NCBI RefSeq assembly: GCF_019104745.1
Contig: NZ_JAHRWL010000002.1
Span: forward strand, 818,076-882,075
Source: Thalassococcus arenae
GTDB lineage: Bacteria; Pseudomonadota; Alphaproteobacteria; Rhodobacterales; Rhodobacteraceae
DNA length: 64,000 nt
Reading direction: 5' to 3'
The position numbers were made by a program, and so were the translations under genes. This document shows positions 26,225 through 36,509 of the stretch, one piece after another. Under the pieces are notes generated by a model that was given only the letters and a program-made list of their open reading frames with translations, searched no databases and was not told the origin of the DNA. How positions within the stretch are numbered: position 1 is the stretch's first letter; each line of letters opens with the position of its first letter.

Positions 26225-28351
26225 ATGTCCGGAACCCAAAAAACCATTTTGCTCGGATGCGACCCGGTCGTCCGCCTTGTCATTACCGAAGACGAAGGCA
26301 ACCTCGTCTTCCAGCTTTTCAGCCAAGACCCGACGACGGATATCGACGGTTTTTTCTTCAACCTGACCGACGACAGCGTGACGCCGACCATCACCATTTT
26401 CCCGAAGGTCGACGATCCGATCGGCGACGTGATCGACTTCCGGGCCGAACCGGGTATCCTCAACCAGCTCGACAACGGTGCGCAGACCCAGGAACAGTTC
26501 GACGTCGAGGTGCAGTTCGGCGAAAACCCCGGATCGAACGCGGGCCAGGTCAACGAAACCGGCTTCACCCTTTACCTCGACAGTCTTCAGCCGCTGACGC
26601 TGGATGACGTCGAAATGTCCAAGCTGGTCGCGGTGGTCAATTCCGACAACGGTCAGGGGCTGGCGCTGATCGGCGGCGAAACCGCCGCGATCGAGGTCAC
26701 CGAAACGGTGATCGACGTGGATTTCGGCATATCGGACGGCGCTGATATCGAAACCGAAACCGGCATCGCTTCGGCCGATGGCTGGTTCGCCCAGGGCGGC
26801 GCGGCGCGGGCCAGCGGCGCGGGCGACGGTGCGCTGCGGCTGGACCCGGTGACTGTTGCGGGTGCGGCGGCGCTCAGCTTCGACATCCGTGCGATCAATC
26901 CCCAGAATTTCGAGGCGTCAGGCAGCTATGCCGACAGCTTTTCGGTCGAGGTGCAGCTGGATGACGGGTCGTGGATCGTGCTGGATACCTTCGTGGTCGA
27001 CCCGCATACCGACACCTTCACCGGATCGGAAACCGGGCAGAGCTTCGGCGGCGGGGACGCCACCACCCTGACCTATTCCGGCGGAGTGCTCGACGGCATC
27101 GACGGCACCGCCAGCTTCCGGCTGGTCGCCGATATCTCGGCGGCCAACGAGATCCTCGAAGTCGACAACATCCAGGTCACGACCACGAGCCTGTCTTCCG
27201 GTCCGCTCACGACGCAGGTGCCGGTCGTCATTCAGTCCGAGGATTTCGACGGGCTGTCCTATGCCAGCCAAAGCGATGCGGTCGAGGGCAGCACGCATTG
27301 GGACGTGCGCCATGGCCAGTTGGAAACCGACGGCGGCGACGACGGCGCGATCACCTTCGCGGAACTGGCGGTGGATGGGCCGGTGGAATTCGCCTTCGAC
27401 GCCCGCGGCATCAACATCCACGAATTCGAAGCCGACGGGCGCTATGCCGACAGCCTGCGCGTCGAGGTGCAGATCGACGGCGGCGACTGGGTGGTTCTGG
27501 ACGAATTCCGCGTCAACGACGCCGGCAACGCCCTGGTCGGGTCGGAAACCGGCCAGGCAATCACCGGTTCGATGTCCGGACTGGAATATGCCGGCGGCAT
27601 TCTGGACGACGCCACCGAAAGCGTGCAGTTCCGTTTCGTTTCGGACATATCGGCCTGCAACGAAAAGATCCGCATCGACAATGTCGAGGTGCGCGAGATC
27701 GAAACCGTCGTGGTCGAGGGCGGCCAGGAGGTTTGCGAGGATTTCGAAACCGCATCGGCGGGCGATGTCGTCGATGGCCAGTTCGATTTCTTCACCGTCA
27801 GCGCGCAGCGCAACGGCGATGACGCCAACAGCGAAAACGATGCGATGATCTTCGACACCGCCAACCCGACCGGCGGCGATTGGGATCTGCATTTCCCGGA
27901 CCAGGGCAATGCGATCATCGTGTCCGAGGACAATGACAGCGACGACCCCGATGACGAGGCCCATGGCGGCACGATCACCTTCAACTTCGACGCGCCGTCC
28001 GTGGTGACCAGCCTGACCGTGCTGGACATCGAAGAGCCGGGCGGGATGATCGACCTCTACGATGCCGAGGGCGAACTGATCTCGTCGATCGACATTCCGA
28101 TCACCGGCAACAACGGCACGGCCGAAGTGGCGATCGGGGTCGAGGGCGTGGCTGTGATGGACGTGGTGCTGGCCGGGTCCGGTGCCGTGGACGATCTGTG
28201 TTTCATCCCGCCTGCGCAGACGGATGCCTATTGCGACCAGTATGCCGTCGCCTATGACGACTGGACGGGTCCGAACGACACCGATGACGCCTATACGCAA
28301 ACCGAAACCGACCAGCAGGAACCCGACCCGCTGGCCGACGCGATCGTTTGA
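26225..28351 (+). CDS. Large acidic repeat protein, probably extracellular or surface
   Basis: A 708-residue very acidic protein without signal peptide or membrane segment. Two paralogous beta-sandwich-like repeats lie at about residues 162-320 and 334-494: each contains an FD.R.IN...FEA.G.YADS segment, a (V/L)(S/R)VEVQ(L/I)D.G.W(I/V)VLD strand, GSETGQ and an FR(L/F)V(A/S)DISA.NE.(L/I)..DN segment. A third, different domain (about 500-660) has VCEDFETASAGDVVDGQ and EEPGGMIDLYDAEGEL, resembling bacterial exoprotein modules. I do not recognise the whole protein. The high Asp/Glu and low basic content and the adjacent RTX gene suggest secretion, possibly by a type I system using a C-terminal signal; that is inference. 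Confidence 0.75.
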   Translation: MSGTQKTILLGCDPVVRLVITEDEGNLVFQLFSQDPTTDIDGFFFNLTDDSVTPTITIFPKVDDPIGDVIDFRAEPGILNQLDNGAQTQEQFDVEVQFGENPGSNAGQVNETGFTLYLDSLQPLTLDDVEMSKLVAVVNSDNGQGLALIGGETAAIEVTETVIDVDFGISDGADIETETGIASADGWFAQGGAARASGAGDGALRLDPVTVAGAAALSFDIRAINPQNFEASGSYADSFSVEVQLDDGSWIVLDTFVVDPHTDTFTGSETGQSFGGGDATTLTYSGGVLDGIDGTASFRLVADISAANEILEVDNIQVTTTSLSSGPLTTQVPVVIQSEDFDGLSYASQSDAVEGSTHWDVRHGQLETDGGDDGAITFAELAVDGPVEFAFDARGINIHEFEADGRYADSLRVEVQIDGGDWVVLDEFRVNDAGNALVGSETGQAITGSMSGLEYAGGILDDATESVQFRFVSDISACNEKIRIDNVEVREIETVVVEGGQEVCEDFETASAGDVVDGQFDFFTVSAQRNGDDANSENDAMIFDTANPTGGDWDLHFPDQGNAIIVSEDNDSDDPDDEAHGGTITFNFDAPSVVTSLTVLDIEEPGGMIDLYDAEGELISSIDIPITGNNGTAEVAIGVEGVAVMDVVLAGSGAVDDLCFIPPAQTDAYCDQYAVAYDDWTGPNDTDDAYTQTETDQQEPDPLADAIV

Positions 28352-28362
28352 CCCGGGGGGCC

Positions 28363-28397
28363 CGCGCGGCCGGCGAGGTTCGCCCCGCGGCCGCGCG
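28363..28397 (+). terminator. Nested GC hairpin after the repeat protein gene
   Basis: Outer arms CGCGCGGC (28363-28370) and GCCGCGCG (28390-28397) enclose a second small hairpin (GGCGA..TCGCC). No T-run follows, so termination is possible but not certain. Confidence 0.45.
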
Positions 28398-28522
28398 ACG
28401 ATCTGCCGGACTTGCCGGGGCTCGAATTGATTTGATTTTGCCGTGAAACCGGCGCGTGCTGATTGGTGACATGGCCCATGCCGATACGGTTTCGGCAGGC
28501 CGTTCTTGTTGGGGGACAAGGT

Positions 28523-29338
28523 ATGATTGCTTTGGGTTTGCTGTTCGCGCTGGCGGTGCCGTTGCTGCTGATGAGCATCGGGTCCGATGATGACGATGAT
28601 GGCGGCAGCGACGGTGATGAGAACATCCGCGGCGCAAGGATCGAAGGCACCGAAGACCGCGAATTCCTCGAAGGTGGCGCGGGCGACGACCGGATCGACG
28701 GGCTGGGTGGCGACGATCTTCTGGCCGGACGCGGCGGCGACGATACGCTGAACGGCGGCGACGGCCCCGACCTGCTTTACGGCGGTCTCGGCGACGACCT
28801 GTCCCGCGGCGGACCGGGTGACGACCTGATCGTCGATTTCGCGGGCGCCGACACGCTGATCGGCAGCGACGGCGACGATCTGGTGATTTCCGGAGGCACC
28901 GGCGATGTCGATGCGGTGATCGCGCTGCTGAGCACGACATCCGGCCCGATTCCCGATGATGCGGTCGAAGAGGCGCTGAACCTTGTCCTCGAGCCCAACC
29001 CCGGCGATCCGGGCGACGAATTGCGCCTGGGCGCGGGCGACGACGTGGCGATCCTGGGTGAAAACGACACCGTTCTCACCGGGTCCGGTGTCGACACGCT
29101 GATCGCCGGCGACTGGATTGGCGACCAGGCGGTGACCATCACCGAATTCGACCCCGCCAGTGACGTGCTGGTCTATTCCTATACCGGCCCCGAACCGCTT
29201 ATCACCCTGACCGAAGACGATGACGGCGCGGTGGGCATTCTTGCCAACGGCATCCGGTTCGCCACGCTGACGGACGTGGATTTCTTCGATATCGACGCCA
29301 GCGCCGTGGTGCTGCTGGACCGATCGGCTGCGGTCTAG
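28523..29338 (+). CDS. RTX calcium-binding protein with N-terminal membrane segment
   Basis: The 271-residue protein has a hydrophobic N-terminal helix (about 2-18), an Asp-rich stretch (SDDDDDGGSDGDE) and at least six RTX nonapeptides of the GGxGxDxLx type (about 40-125), then a C-terminal region with ITEFDPASDVLVYSY. RTX repeats fold as a calcium-loaded beta roll. Most RTX proteins lack an N-terminal signal and leave by type I secretion; an N-terminal helix implies Sec export or membrane anchoring instead. GGGGGACAAGG precedes the ATG. It follows the large acidic protein by 171 bases and may share its biology. Confidence 0.82.
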   Translation: MIALGLLFALAVPLLLMSIGSDDDDDGGSDGDENIRGARIEGTEDREFLEGGAGDDRIDGLGGDDLLAGRGGDDTLNGGDGPDLLYGGLGDDLSRGGPGDDLIVDFAGADTLIGSDGDDLVISGGTGDVDAVIALLSTTSGPIPDDAVEEALNLVLEPNPGDPGDELRLGAGDDVAILGENDTVLTGSGVDTLIAGDWIGDQAVTITEFDPASDVLVYSYTGPEPLITLTEDDDGAVGILANGIRFATLTDVDFFDIDASAVVLLDRSAAV

Positions 29339-30111
29339 CGGCCCTCGTAATGCGCCGGGCGCTTTTCAAGGAAGGCCACCACGCCTTCCTTGAAGTCCCG
29401 CGTCTTGCCGCATTGGCCCTGCAGCTTGGCCTCAAGCGCCAGCTGAGCCTCGATGTCGTTCTCGAACGACCCGCGCAACGCCTGTTTTACCCGCGCATAG
29501 GCTGCCGACGGCCCCTTGGCCAGATGCGCTGCGCGCGCCTTCCAATGTGCGTCGAACCCCGCATCGGGCACCGATTCCCAGATCATGCCCCAGTCATCGG
29601 CCTGCTTGGCGCTGATCTTGTCGGCGAACAACGCCGCCCCCATCGCCTTGGCCAGCCCCATCTGGCGCGGCAGGAACCAGGTGCCGCCGGCATCGGGGAT
29701 CAGGCCGATCCGGGTGAAGGCCTGCAGGAAGAAGGCCGATTCGGTGGCGATGACCACGTCGGCCGACAGCGCCAGGTTCGCCCCTGCCCCGGCCGCCGCG
29801 CCGTTGACGGCGCTGATCGTCGGCACCGGGCAATCGAAGATCGCCCGCAGCATCGGCACGTATTCATCGCGCAGCGTGCGTTCCAAATCCAGGTTCGCGG
29901 CATTCGCGCGATCGCCCAGGTCCTGGCCCGAACAGAACGCCCTGCCCGCGCCGGTCAGCACCACCACGCGCGCCTCGCGACCGCCCGTCTGCACAGCATC
30001 GGTGATCTCGGCCCGCATCTGGGTGTTCAGCGCATTCATCACGTCGGGACGGTTCAGCGTGACCGTGGCGATATCGTCGGTGATGTCGAAAAGGATTGTG
30101 TCGTATTGCAT
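29335..30111 (-). CDS. Enoyl-CoA hydratase/isomerase (PaaG-like)
   Basis: The 258-residue crotonase-fold protein has the oxyanion-hole segments GAGRAFCSGQDL and NGAAAGAGANLALSADV, and Asp140 in GLIPDAGGTWFLPR, the aspartate used by PaaG-type isomerases. PaaG converts the ring epoxide of phenylacetyl-CoA to an oxepin; no other paa genes are in the window, so the substrate is uncertain. The ATG at 30111 is preferred to an upstream start. The gene is convergent with the RTX gene, sharing 4 bases at the stops. Confidence 0.85.
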   Translation of the reverse strand: MQYDTILFDITDDIATVTLNRPDVMNALNTQMRAEITDAVQTGGREARVVVLTGAGRAFCSGQDLGDRANAANLDLERTLRDEYVPMLRAIFDCPVPTISAVNGAAAGAGANLALSADVVIATESAFFLQAFTRIGLIPDAGGTWFLPRQMGLAKAMGAALFADKISAKQADDWGMIWESVPDAGFDAHWKARAAHLAKGPSAAYARVKQALRGSFENDIEAQLALEAKLQGQCGKTRDFKEGVVAFLEKRPAHYEGR

Positions 30112-30204
30112 GCAGCGCTCCCTGTCGCGGTTGCGCGCATCAAACACTGAACCGAACGGTTTGGCAAACCACGACGCGGCGTTACACCGGTCCGGCGGGC
30201 GGCG

Positions 30205-30675
30205 TCATTCGTCCAGCAATTCCCGAAGCCGGGCCCGCTCGGTGGCGCTGAGGCTTGCCTCGGTCTCGGGCGACGCTGATGCCCGGCGCTTGATATAGAT
30301 CGCGCCCGACCCAAGCGCGATCAGGAACAGCAAGGGCCCGGCAGCCCAAAGCAGCTTGTTCCAGCCGGTCACCGTGGGTTGCAGCAGGACGAATTCGCCA
30401 TAACGGTCGACGATGAATGTGATCGCCTCGTCGTCGCTGTCGCCCGCCACCAGGCGTTCACGCACCAGAAGGCGCAGATCGCGCGCCAGCGAGGCATTCG
30501 ATTCGTCGATGCTTTCGTTCTGGCAGACCAGGCAGCGCAGGCCCTTGGACAGCTCGCGCGCCCGTTCTTCCAGGACCGGGTCGTCAAGCACCTCGTCGGG
30601 CTGCACGGCCAGAGCCGGCAGCGCCATCAAGGCGGCCAATGCGATCGATGCCAAGCCGGATGCGCGGCGGGTCAT
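30205..30675 (-). CDS. ccmH: Cytochrome c maturation protein CcmH (N-terminal domain type)
   Basis: The 156-residue protein has a signal peptide (about 1-23), the redox motif Cys48-Leu-Val-Cys51 in LRCLVCQNESIDESNA, and a C-terminal membrane anchor (about 116-135). CcmH reduces apocytochrome c thiols and works with CcmF in haem ligation in the periplasm. Its ATG overlaps the ccmF stop by 4 bases. This supports the c-type cytochromes seen at 1-2.4 kb. The TPR domain form (CcmI) is not attached. Confidence 0.95.
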   Translation of the reverse strand: MTRRASGLASIALAALMALPALAVQPDEVLDDPVLEERARELSKGLRCLVCQNESIDESNASLARDLRLLVRERLVAGDSDDEAITFIVDRYGEFVLLQPTVTGWNKLLWAAGPLLFLIALGSGAIYIKRRASASPETEASLSATERARLRELLDE

Positions 30676-32636
30676 TCTGCCGGCACTCCGGCAGCAGGTG
30701 CCTTGCGAGCCCCCGCCGCGACGCGAAAGCGCCGGTCGGACAGGCTGATGCAGCCACCAAGCGCCATCAGGATCGATCCGGCCCAGATCCAGTTCGCCAG
30801 CGGCTTGATATAGGTGCGCACCACCCAACCGCCATCGGCCTGTTTGTCGCCGATGACCAGATAGACATCACGCAGGAAGCGGTAATCGATCGCCGCCTCG
30901 GTCGTGGGCATGCGGGCCACCGGGTAGTTGCGCTTTTCCGGGTAAAGCGTGGTGATCAGATCGCCGCCACGCCGCACCTCCATCGTCGCCATCGTGGACA
31001 GATAGTTCGGCCCCTGGACATCGCGCACTTCGGCCAGGGTGATCTCGAATCCCGCCACGTCAAAGGGTTCGCCGATCTGCGCGACGCGGATATCCTCGAC
31101 CTGCCAGGCCATCAGCCCGGCGATGCCCACCATCGTGACCCCCAGGCCCGAATGCGCGACGGCCTTGCCCCAATCGGCGCGCGGCAGACGCAACAGGCGC
31201 GACCAGTCGCGGTCCTGTCCCAGCCGGCTGACCAGTTCGGTCGCCGCCCCGGCCACCAGCCATGTGCCAAGGAACACGCCAACCGGCCCAAGCAGGCTGC
31301 GCCCGGTCTGCATGGTCCAGACCAGCCCCATCAGCAACACCGCAAGCACGAAGGCCCATCGCATCGCATAGGCGGTCTTGCCCAGCTTGGCGCGCTTCCA
31401 GCTCAGCGTCGATCCGATGGGCAACAGCAGGCCCAGCAGCACCATGAACGGCGTGAAAGCCATGTTGAAGAACGGCGCCCCGACGCTCAGCTTGCGGTCA
31501 AAGAACATCTCGGCCACCAGCGGCCACATCGTGCCGAAGAACACGACGAAACAGCTGACCGCCAGCAGGATGTTGTTGGCCACCAGCGCCGATTCCCGGC
31601 TGACCACGCCGAACACACCCTTGGCCTCCATCTCCGAGGCGCGCGCCGCGAACAGCGTCAGCGCACCGCCGGTGAAAAACACCAGGATCGCCAGGATGAA
31701 GATGCCGCGCTCGGGATCGGTGGCAAAGGCATGAACCGATGTCAGCAGGCCCGATCGCACGATGAACGTGCCGATCAGCGAGAACCCGAAGGCCAGGATC
31801 GCCAGCAGGATCGTCCAGCTTTTCAACGCCTCGCGCTTTTCCACCACGATGGCCGAATGCAGCAGGGCGGCCGCCAGCAGCCAGGGCATGAAGGATGCGT
31901 TTTCAACCGGGTCCCAGAACCAGAAACCGCCCCAGCCCAGTTCGTAATAGGCCCACCAGGACCCAAGCGCGATCCCGATGGTCAGGAACACCCAGGCAGC
32001 CAACGTCCACGGCCGCACCCAGCGGCCCCAGGCGGCGTCGACCCGCCCTTCGATCAGCGCGGCGACGGCAAAGCTGAAGCAGATGCTCAGACCCACATAG
32101 CCCAGGTACAGAAACGGAGGATGCAGCGCCAGGCCGACATCCTGCAACAACGGGTTCAGGTCCTGCCCGTCGAAAGGCGGAACCGCGACGCGCAGGAACG
32201 GGTTCGACGTGAACAGCATGAACGCCAGAAAAGCCACGCCCACCATGCCCTGCACCGCGATCACCCGTGCCCGCAGGCTGGGCGGCAGGTTGCCGCCGAA
32301 CCACGCCGCCATCGCGCCGAACAAAGCGAGGATCAGCACCCAAAGAAGCAGCGATCCTTCATGGTTCCCCCAGACGCCGCTGATCTTGTACAGGAACGGC
32401 TTCAGCGAATGGCTGTTCATCACGACCAGCTGCAACGAAAAGTCCGACGTGACGAACGCATAGGTCAGCGCCGCGAAGGAGAACGCGACCAGCAGGAATT
32501 GCGTTGTCGCCGCGGGTTCGGCCACCGCCATCCAGCCGGGCCAGCGTTTGTGCGCGCCGACCAGCGGCACGACCGCCTGCACGCAGGCGACGAAGAACGA
32601 CAGGATGAGGGCGAAATGTCCGAGCTCTGTAATCAT
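30672..32636 (-). CDS. ccmF: Cytochrome c haem lyase subunit CcmF
   Basis: The 654-residue polytopic protein is part of the haem lyase that attaches haem to apocytochromes c. The tryptophan-rich haem-handling WWD region is clear in GWGGFWFWDPVENASFMPWL, and SGVWGNHEGSLLLW and GTFIVRSGLLTSVHAFA are typical CcmF segments. Gene order ccmF-ccmH matches the alphaproteobacterial ccm cluster; ccmE and ccmG are not in the window. A hairpin upstream separates it from the holin gene. Confidence 0.97.
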   Translation of the reverse strand: MITELGHFALILSFFVACVQAVVPLVGAHKRWPGWMAVAEPAATTQFLLVAFSFAALTYAFVTSDFSLQLVVMNSHSLKPFLYKISGVWGNHEGSLLLWVLILALFGAMAAWFGGNLPPSLRARVIAVQGMVGVAFLAFMLFTSNPFLRVAVPPFDGQDLNPLLQDVGLALHPPFLYLGYVGLSICFSFAVAALIEGRVDAAWGRWVRPWTLAAWVFLTIGIALGSWWAYYELGWGGFWFWDPVENASFMPWLLAAALLHSAIVVEKREALKSWTILLAILAFGFSLIGTFIVRSGLLTSVHAFATDPERGIFILAILVFFTGGALTLFAARASEMEAKGVFGVVSRESALVANNILLAVSCFVVFFGTMWPLVAEMFFDRKLSVGAPFFNMAFTPFMVLLGLLLPIGSTLSWKRAKLGKTAYAMRWAFVLAVLLMGLVWTMQTGRSLLGPVGVFLGTWLVAGAATELVSRLGQDRDWSRLLRLPRADWGKAVAHSGLGVTMVGIAGLMAWQVEDIRVAQIGEPFDVAGFEITLAEVRDVQGPNYLSTMATMEVRRGGDLITTLYPEKRNYPVARMPTTEAAIDYRFLRDVYLVIGDKQADGGWVVRTYIKPLANWIWAGSILMALGGCISLSDRRFRVAAGARKAPAAGVPAE

Positions 32637-32660
32637 GCGCTCGAATATAACCGGGAAAAC

Positions 32661-32688
32661 GGGTTGGCCAATTGATTTCGGCCAACCC
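32661..32688 (-). terminator. Hairpin between holin gene and ccmF
   Basis: A perfect 9-bp stem GGGTTGGCC (32661-32669) and GGCCAACCC (32680-32688) with a 10-base loop, followed on the minus strand by CCGTTTTCCCGG. It likely ends the lysis-gene transcript before ccmF. Confidence 0.6.
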
Positions 32689-32710
32689 CACGATCACAAT
32701 GTTGCGGCTT

Positions 32711-33253
32711 TCAGCCGCGCCTCGCGCGCCAGTCGGCCAGTGCCGGATTGTCGCCGGTTTCGACCGGTGCGGTGGCGTCGCCGGTTTCGCGCAGCGCCTC
32801 GACATCGCGGACGGTGCGCACCACCTGCGGCACGGCGGCCATGGTCGCGGCCAATTCGCGCTGGAAATCCTGTCCCTTGGCCTGGTGGCGCGCGCCGAAA
32901 TAGAAGCTGACGATCGCCGCCAGCAACCACCACAACGGTTCGGGCACCAGCGCGATGCCGGCCATACGCGCGGCGAACCAGACCGGGTCGACCATCGCGG
33001 CCACGAAAAGCCCCAGCGTGCCAAGCGCCATCGCCGGGCGCGGCACCCGGTTCAGCGCGTCCATCAGCCGGTCGAACCAGCCCCGCCGGACCAGCCGGAA
33101 TTCCTGGCCGAACTGGTTCAGCGCCGCACCCTGCAGGTCATGGGCGCGCGCATCCTCGGCCTCGGCATTGACTCGGAACACCTCGGCCGTTTCCGCGATC
33201 ACGTTGCGGCCGGACCCGAAGACCATCGAAAACAACCGCTCCATCAGCCCCAT
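32711..33253 (-). CDS. GTA-type holin (three-TM holin family)
   Basis: The 180-residue protein has two to three closely spaced hydrophobic segments (about 72-90, 94-104, 106-122) after an amphipathic N-terminus beginning MGLMERLFSMVFGSGRNVIAETAEVFRVN. It matches the holin family named for gene-transfer-agent release in Rhodobacterales. It would permeabilise the inner membrane so the co-encoded muramidase reaches the wall. It overlaps the muramidase gene by 10 bases at its 5' end. No phage structural genes are nearby, as expected because GTA lysis genes sit apart from the main GTA cluster. Confidence 0.87.
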   Translation of the reverse strand: MGLMERLFSMVFGSGRNVIAETAEVFRVNAEAEDARAHDLQGAALNQFGQEFRLVRRGWFDRLMDALNRVPRPAMALGTLGLFVAAMVDPVWFAARMAGIALVPEPLWWLLAAIVSFYFGARHQAKGQDFQRELAATMAAVPQVVRTVRDVEALRETGDATAPVETGDNPALADWRARRG

Positions 33254-33867
33254 GACGCCACCCGCGCGCGGAACTGCGCGTCCGTCAGATGATAGCGCGG
33301 CGCGATGAATTCCTCGGCACGCCTGATCCAGCCGCCCTTTCCGCCGGCGCGGGTGCGCGCGTATTTGCGGCTGGCCGGGCGGCTGTCGGCGATGGCGAAA
33401 TAGTAGTTGCGCCGCGCGATGCCGTAGGCGTCGGCGATGTGGTCGGGCGCCTTGGCGAATGCGCGCTGCGCCGCGCCGATGGTCTGCGGCCCGATCGCGC
33501 CGTCCACCGCCACCGGCTCGCCCATCTGCCGCAACAGGCGCTGCAGCACCTTCACCGCGTTGGCGCCCGCATTGACATACATGTCGAAGACGCTGGCATG
33601 CAGCACCGCAGGCAACGCGGCGATACCGGGCCGCTCGAAATAATGGTGCAGATAGATGTCGACCGCCTGCGCGCGGCTCAACCGCCGCACATCCGCCTCG
33701 CTCACCCGGCCATCGCCGGTCAGGTCCAGCCCCAACCGCCGCATGGTGTGGATTGTGACGCCGTGGTTGGTGGCGCCGCCGGGATCGTCGGGATCGTTCA
33801 CATAGCCGCCTTCGCGGGCGACGATCTCCTCGGCCATTCGACGCACCGATTTGTCTTGGTTGCTCAT
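33244..33867 (-). CDS. Holin-associated N-acetylmuramidase (GH108 endolysin)
   Basis: The 207-residue protein begins with the glycoside hydrolase 108 active-site segment, Glu19 in AREGGYVNDPDDPGGATNHG, and has the C-terminal peptidoglycan-binding-like VDGAIGPQTIGAAQ motif. Members cleave the glycan chain and serve as phage or GTA endolysins. No signal peptide is seen, so it needs the downstream holin for export. The ATG at 33867 is preferred over a start 51 bases upstream. The gene diverges from a cupin gene; no clear CtrA site could be found in the 79-base gap. Confidence 0.92.
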   Translation of the reverse strand: MSNQDKSVRRMAEEIVAREGGYVNDPDDPGGATNHGVTIHTMRRLGLDLTGDGRVSEADVRRLSRAQAVDIYLHHYFERPGIAALPAVLHASVFDMYVNAGANAVKVLQRLLRQMGEPVAVDGAIGPQTIGAAQRAFAKAPDHIADAYGIARRNYYFAIADSRPASRKYARTRAGGKGGWIRRAEEFIAPRYHLTDAQFRARVASWG

Positions 33868-33946
33868 TGTCTTGTGCCTCTTGCTCGATGTGACAAGTGA
33901 CGGCACTCTGCGCGGCATTGGTTAACCGGGCTTGCGAGCAGCGTTC

Positions 33947-34366
33947 ATGACCGCGGCAGAGATCATCGAAAGGTTAAGGCTCGCCCCGCATCCCGAGGGG
34001 GGCCACTACCGCCAGACCTGGATCGCCGAGGGCGCGGGCCGCCCCTCGGGCAGCTGCATCTATTTCCTGCTGGCCGCGGGCGAGCGCAGCCATTGGCACC
34101 GGGTCGACGCCGCCGAGATCTGGCATTTCTACGCCGGTGACCCGCTGGTCCTGTCGGTGTCGGCATCCGATACCGGGCCGCGCACCGATCACGTTCTGGG
34201 CCCTGACCTGGGGGCCGGGCAGATGCCGCAGATCGTCGTGCCCGCGGTGCACTGGCAGGCCGCGCGCAGCACCGGCGCCTGGACGCTGGCGGGCTGCACC
34301 GTCTCGCCCGCGTTTCAGTTCGACGGCTTCACCCTCGCCCCGCCGGAGTTCGACATCCCGACATGA
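33947..34366 (+). CDS. DUF985 cupin-fold protein
   Basis: The 139-residue protein has the DUF985 signature APHPEGGHYRQTW and the cupin strand RSHWHRVDAAEIWHFYAG. This family adopts a small RmlC-like beta barrel; its function is not settled. Its stop overlaps the start of the thioesterase gene (ATGA), so they are coupled. The ATG at 33947 is chosen over an upstream TTG. Confidence 0.88.
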   Translation: MTAAEIIERLRLAPHPEGGHYRQTWIAEGAGRPSGSCIYFLLAAGERSHWHRVDAAEIWHFYAGDPLVLSVSASDTGPRTDHVLGPDLGAGQMPQIVVPAVHWQAARSTGAWTLAGCTVSPAFQFDGFTLAPPEFDIPT

Positions 34367-34857
34367 CCGACCTGCCCTATCACACGCCCCTGAGCCCCGA
34401 TCAGCAGCGCGCCTTCGGCGTCGCCGACCCGCAGCCGCTGGCCATGGCCGACCGGGTCCGGTTCGGCGAGCTTGACCTGCTGGGCCATGTCAACAACGCC
34501 ATCTACATGCGCTGGTTCGAAAGCCTGCGGGTGCGCTATTTCCAGGATTGGGGGATCTCGACCTATCGCGACCACGCAAGCGAGCCGCGCATCGTCATCC
34601 GCCGCGGCGAGATCGACTACCTGGCCGAGGTGCGGATGGACCAGGCCTTTGTCTGCACCGCCGCAACGCGCCGCTTTCGCACCAGCAGCTTCACCATGTG
34701 GCAGGAATTGTGGGTCGAGGGGCGGCTGAGCGCCACCATGGCCAGCGTGATCGTGCTGCTGAGCCCCGACGGGTCGGGCCGGATGCCGATCCCCGACGCC
34801 GTGTTGCACCGCATGCGCGCCGTCGACAAGGCCGCGCCGGCGATATCCGGGGGATGA
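34363..34857 (+). CDS. Acyl-CoA thioesterase (hotdog, 4HBT type)
   Basis: The 164-residue protein has the hotdog-fold active-site segment FGELDLLGHVNNAIYMRWFE, where the Asp and Asn are typical of 4-hydroxybenzoyl-CoA-type thioesterases, and RGEIDYLAEVRM. The acyl substrate cannot be told. It is coupled to the DUF985 gene. An intergenic element with two hairpins begins at its stop codon. Confidence 0.85.
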   Translation: MTDLPYHTPLSPDQQRAFGVADPQPLAMADRVRFGELDLLGHVNNAIYMRWFESLRVRYFQDWGISTYRDHASEPRIVIRRGEIDYLAEVRMDQAFVCTAATRRFRTSSFTMWQELWVEGRLSATMASVIVLLSPDGSGRMPIPDAVLHRMRAVDKAAPAISGG

Positions 34858-34919
34858 GGGGCCAGCCCCTCTTGGCCTGCGGCCAATTCACCCCGGGATA
34901 TTTGCGAACCAGAGAAGGA
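34855..34919 (+). repeat. Intergenic element, copy 2, with two hairpins
   Basis: Directly at the thioesterase stop: hairpin GAGGGG/CCCCTC with loop CCAG (34856-34871), then TTGGCC/GGCCAA with a 3-base loop (34872-34886), then ACCCCGGGATATTTGC and AGAGAAGG. It has the same plan as the element at 57698-57747 on the other strand. It probably works as a terminator between convergent genes. Confidence 0.75.
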
Positions 34920-34924
34920 CCGGG

Positions 34925-36505
<1,581 letters not shown>

Positions 36506-36509
36506 GATC

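Noticed and set aside
30639-32675. A 678-codon plus-strand frame rich in His, Gln and Arg
   Set aside because: It is the complement of ccmF; the composition is that of an antisense shadow.
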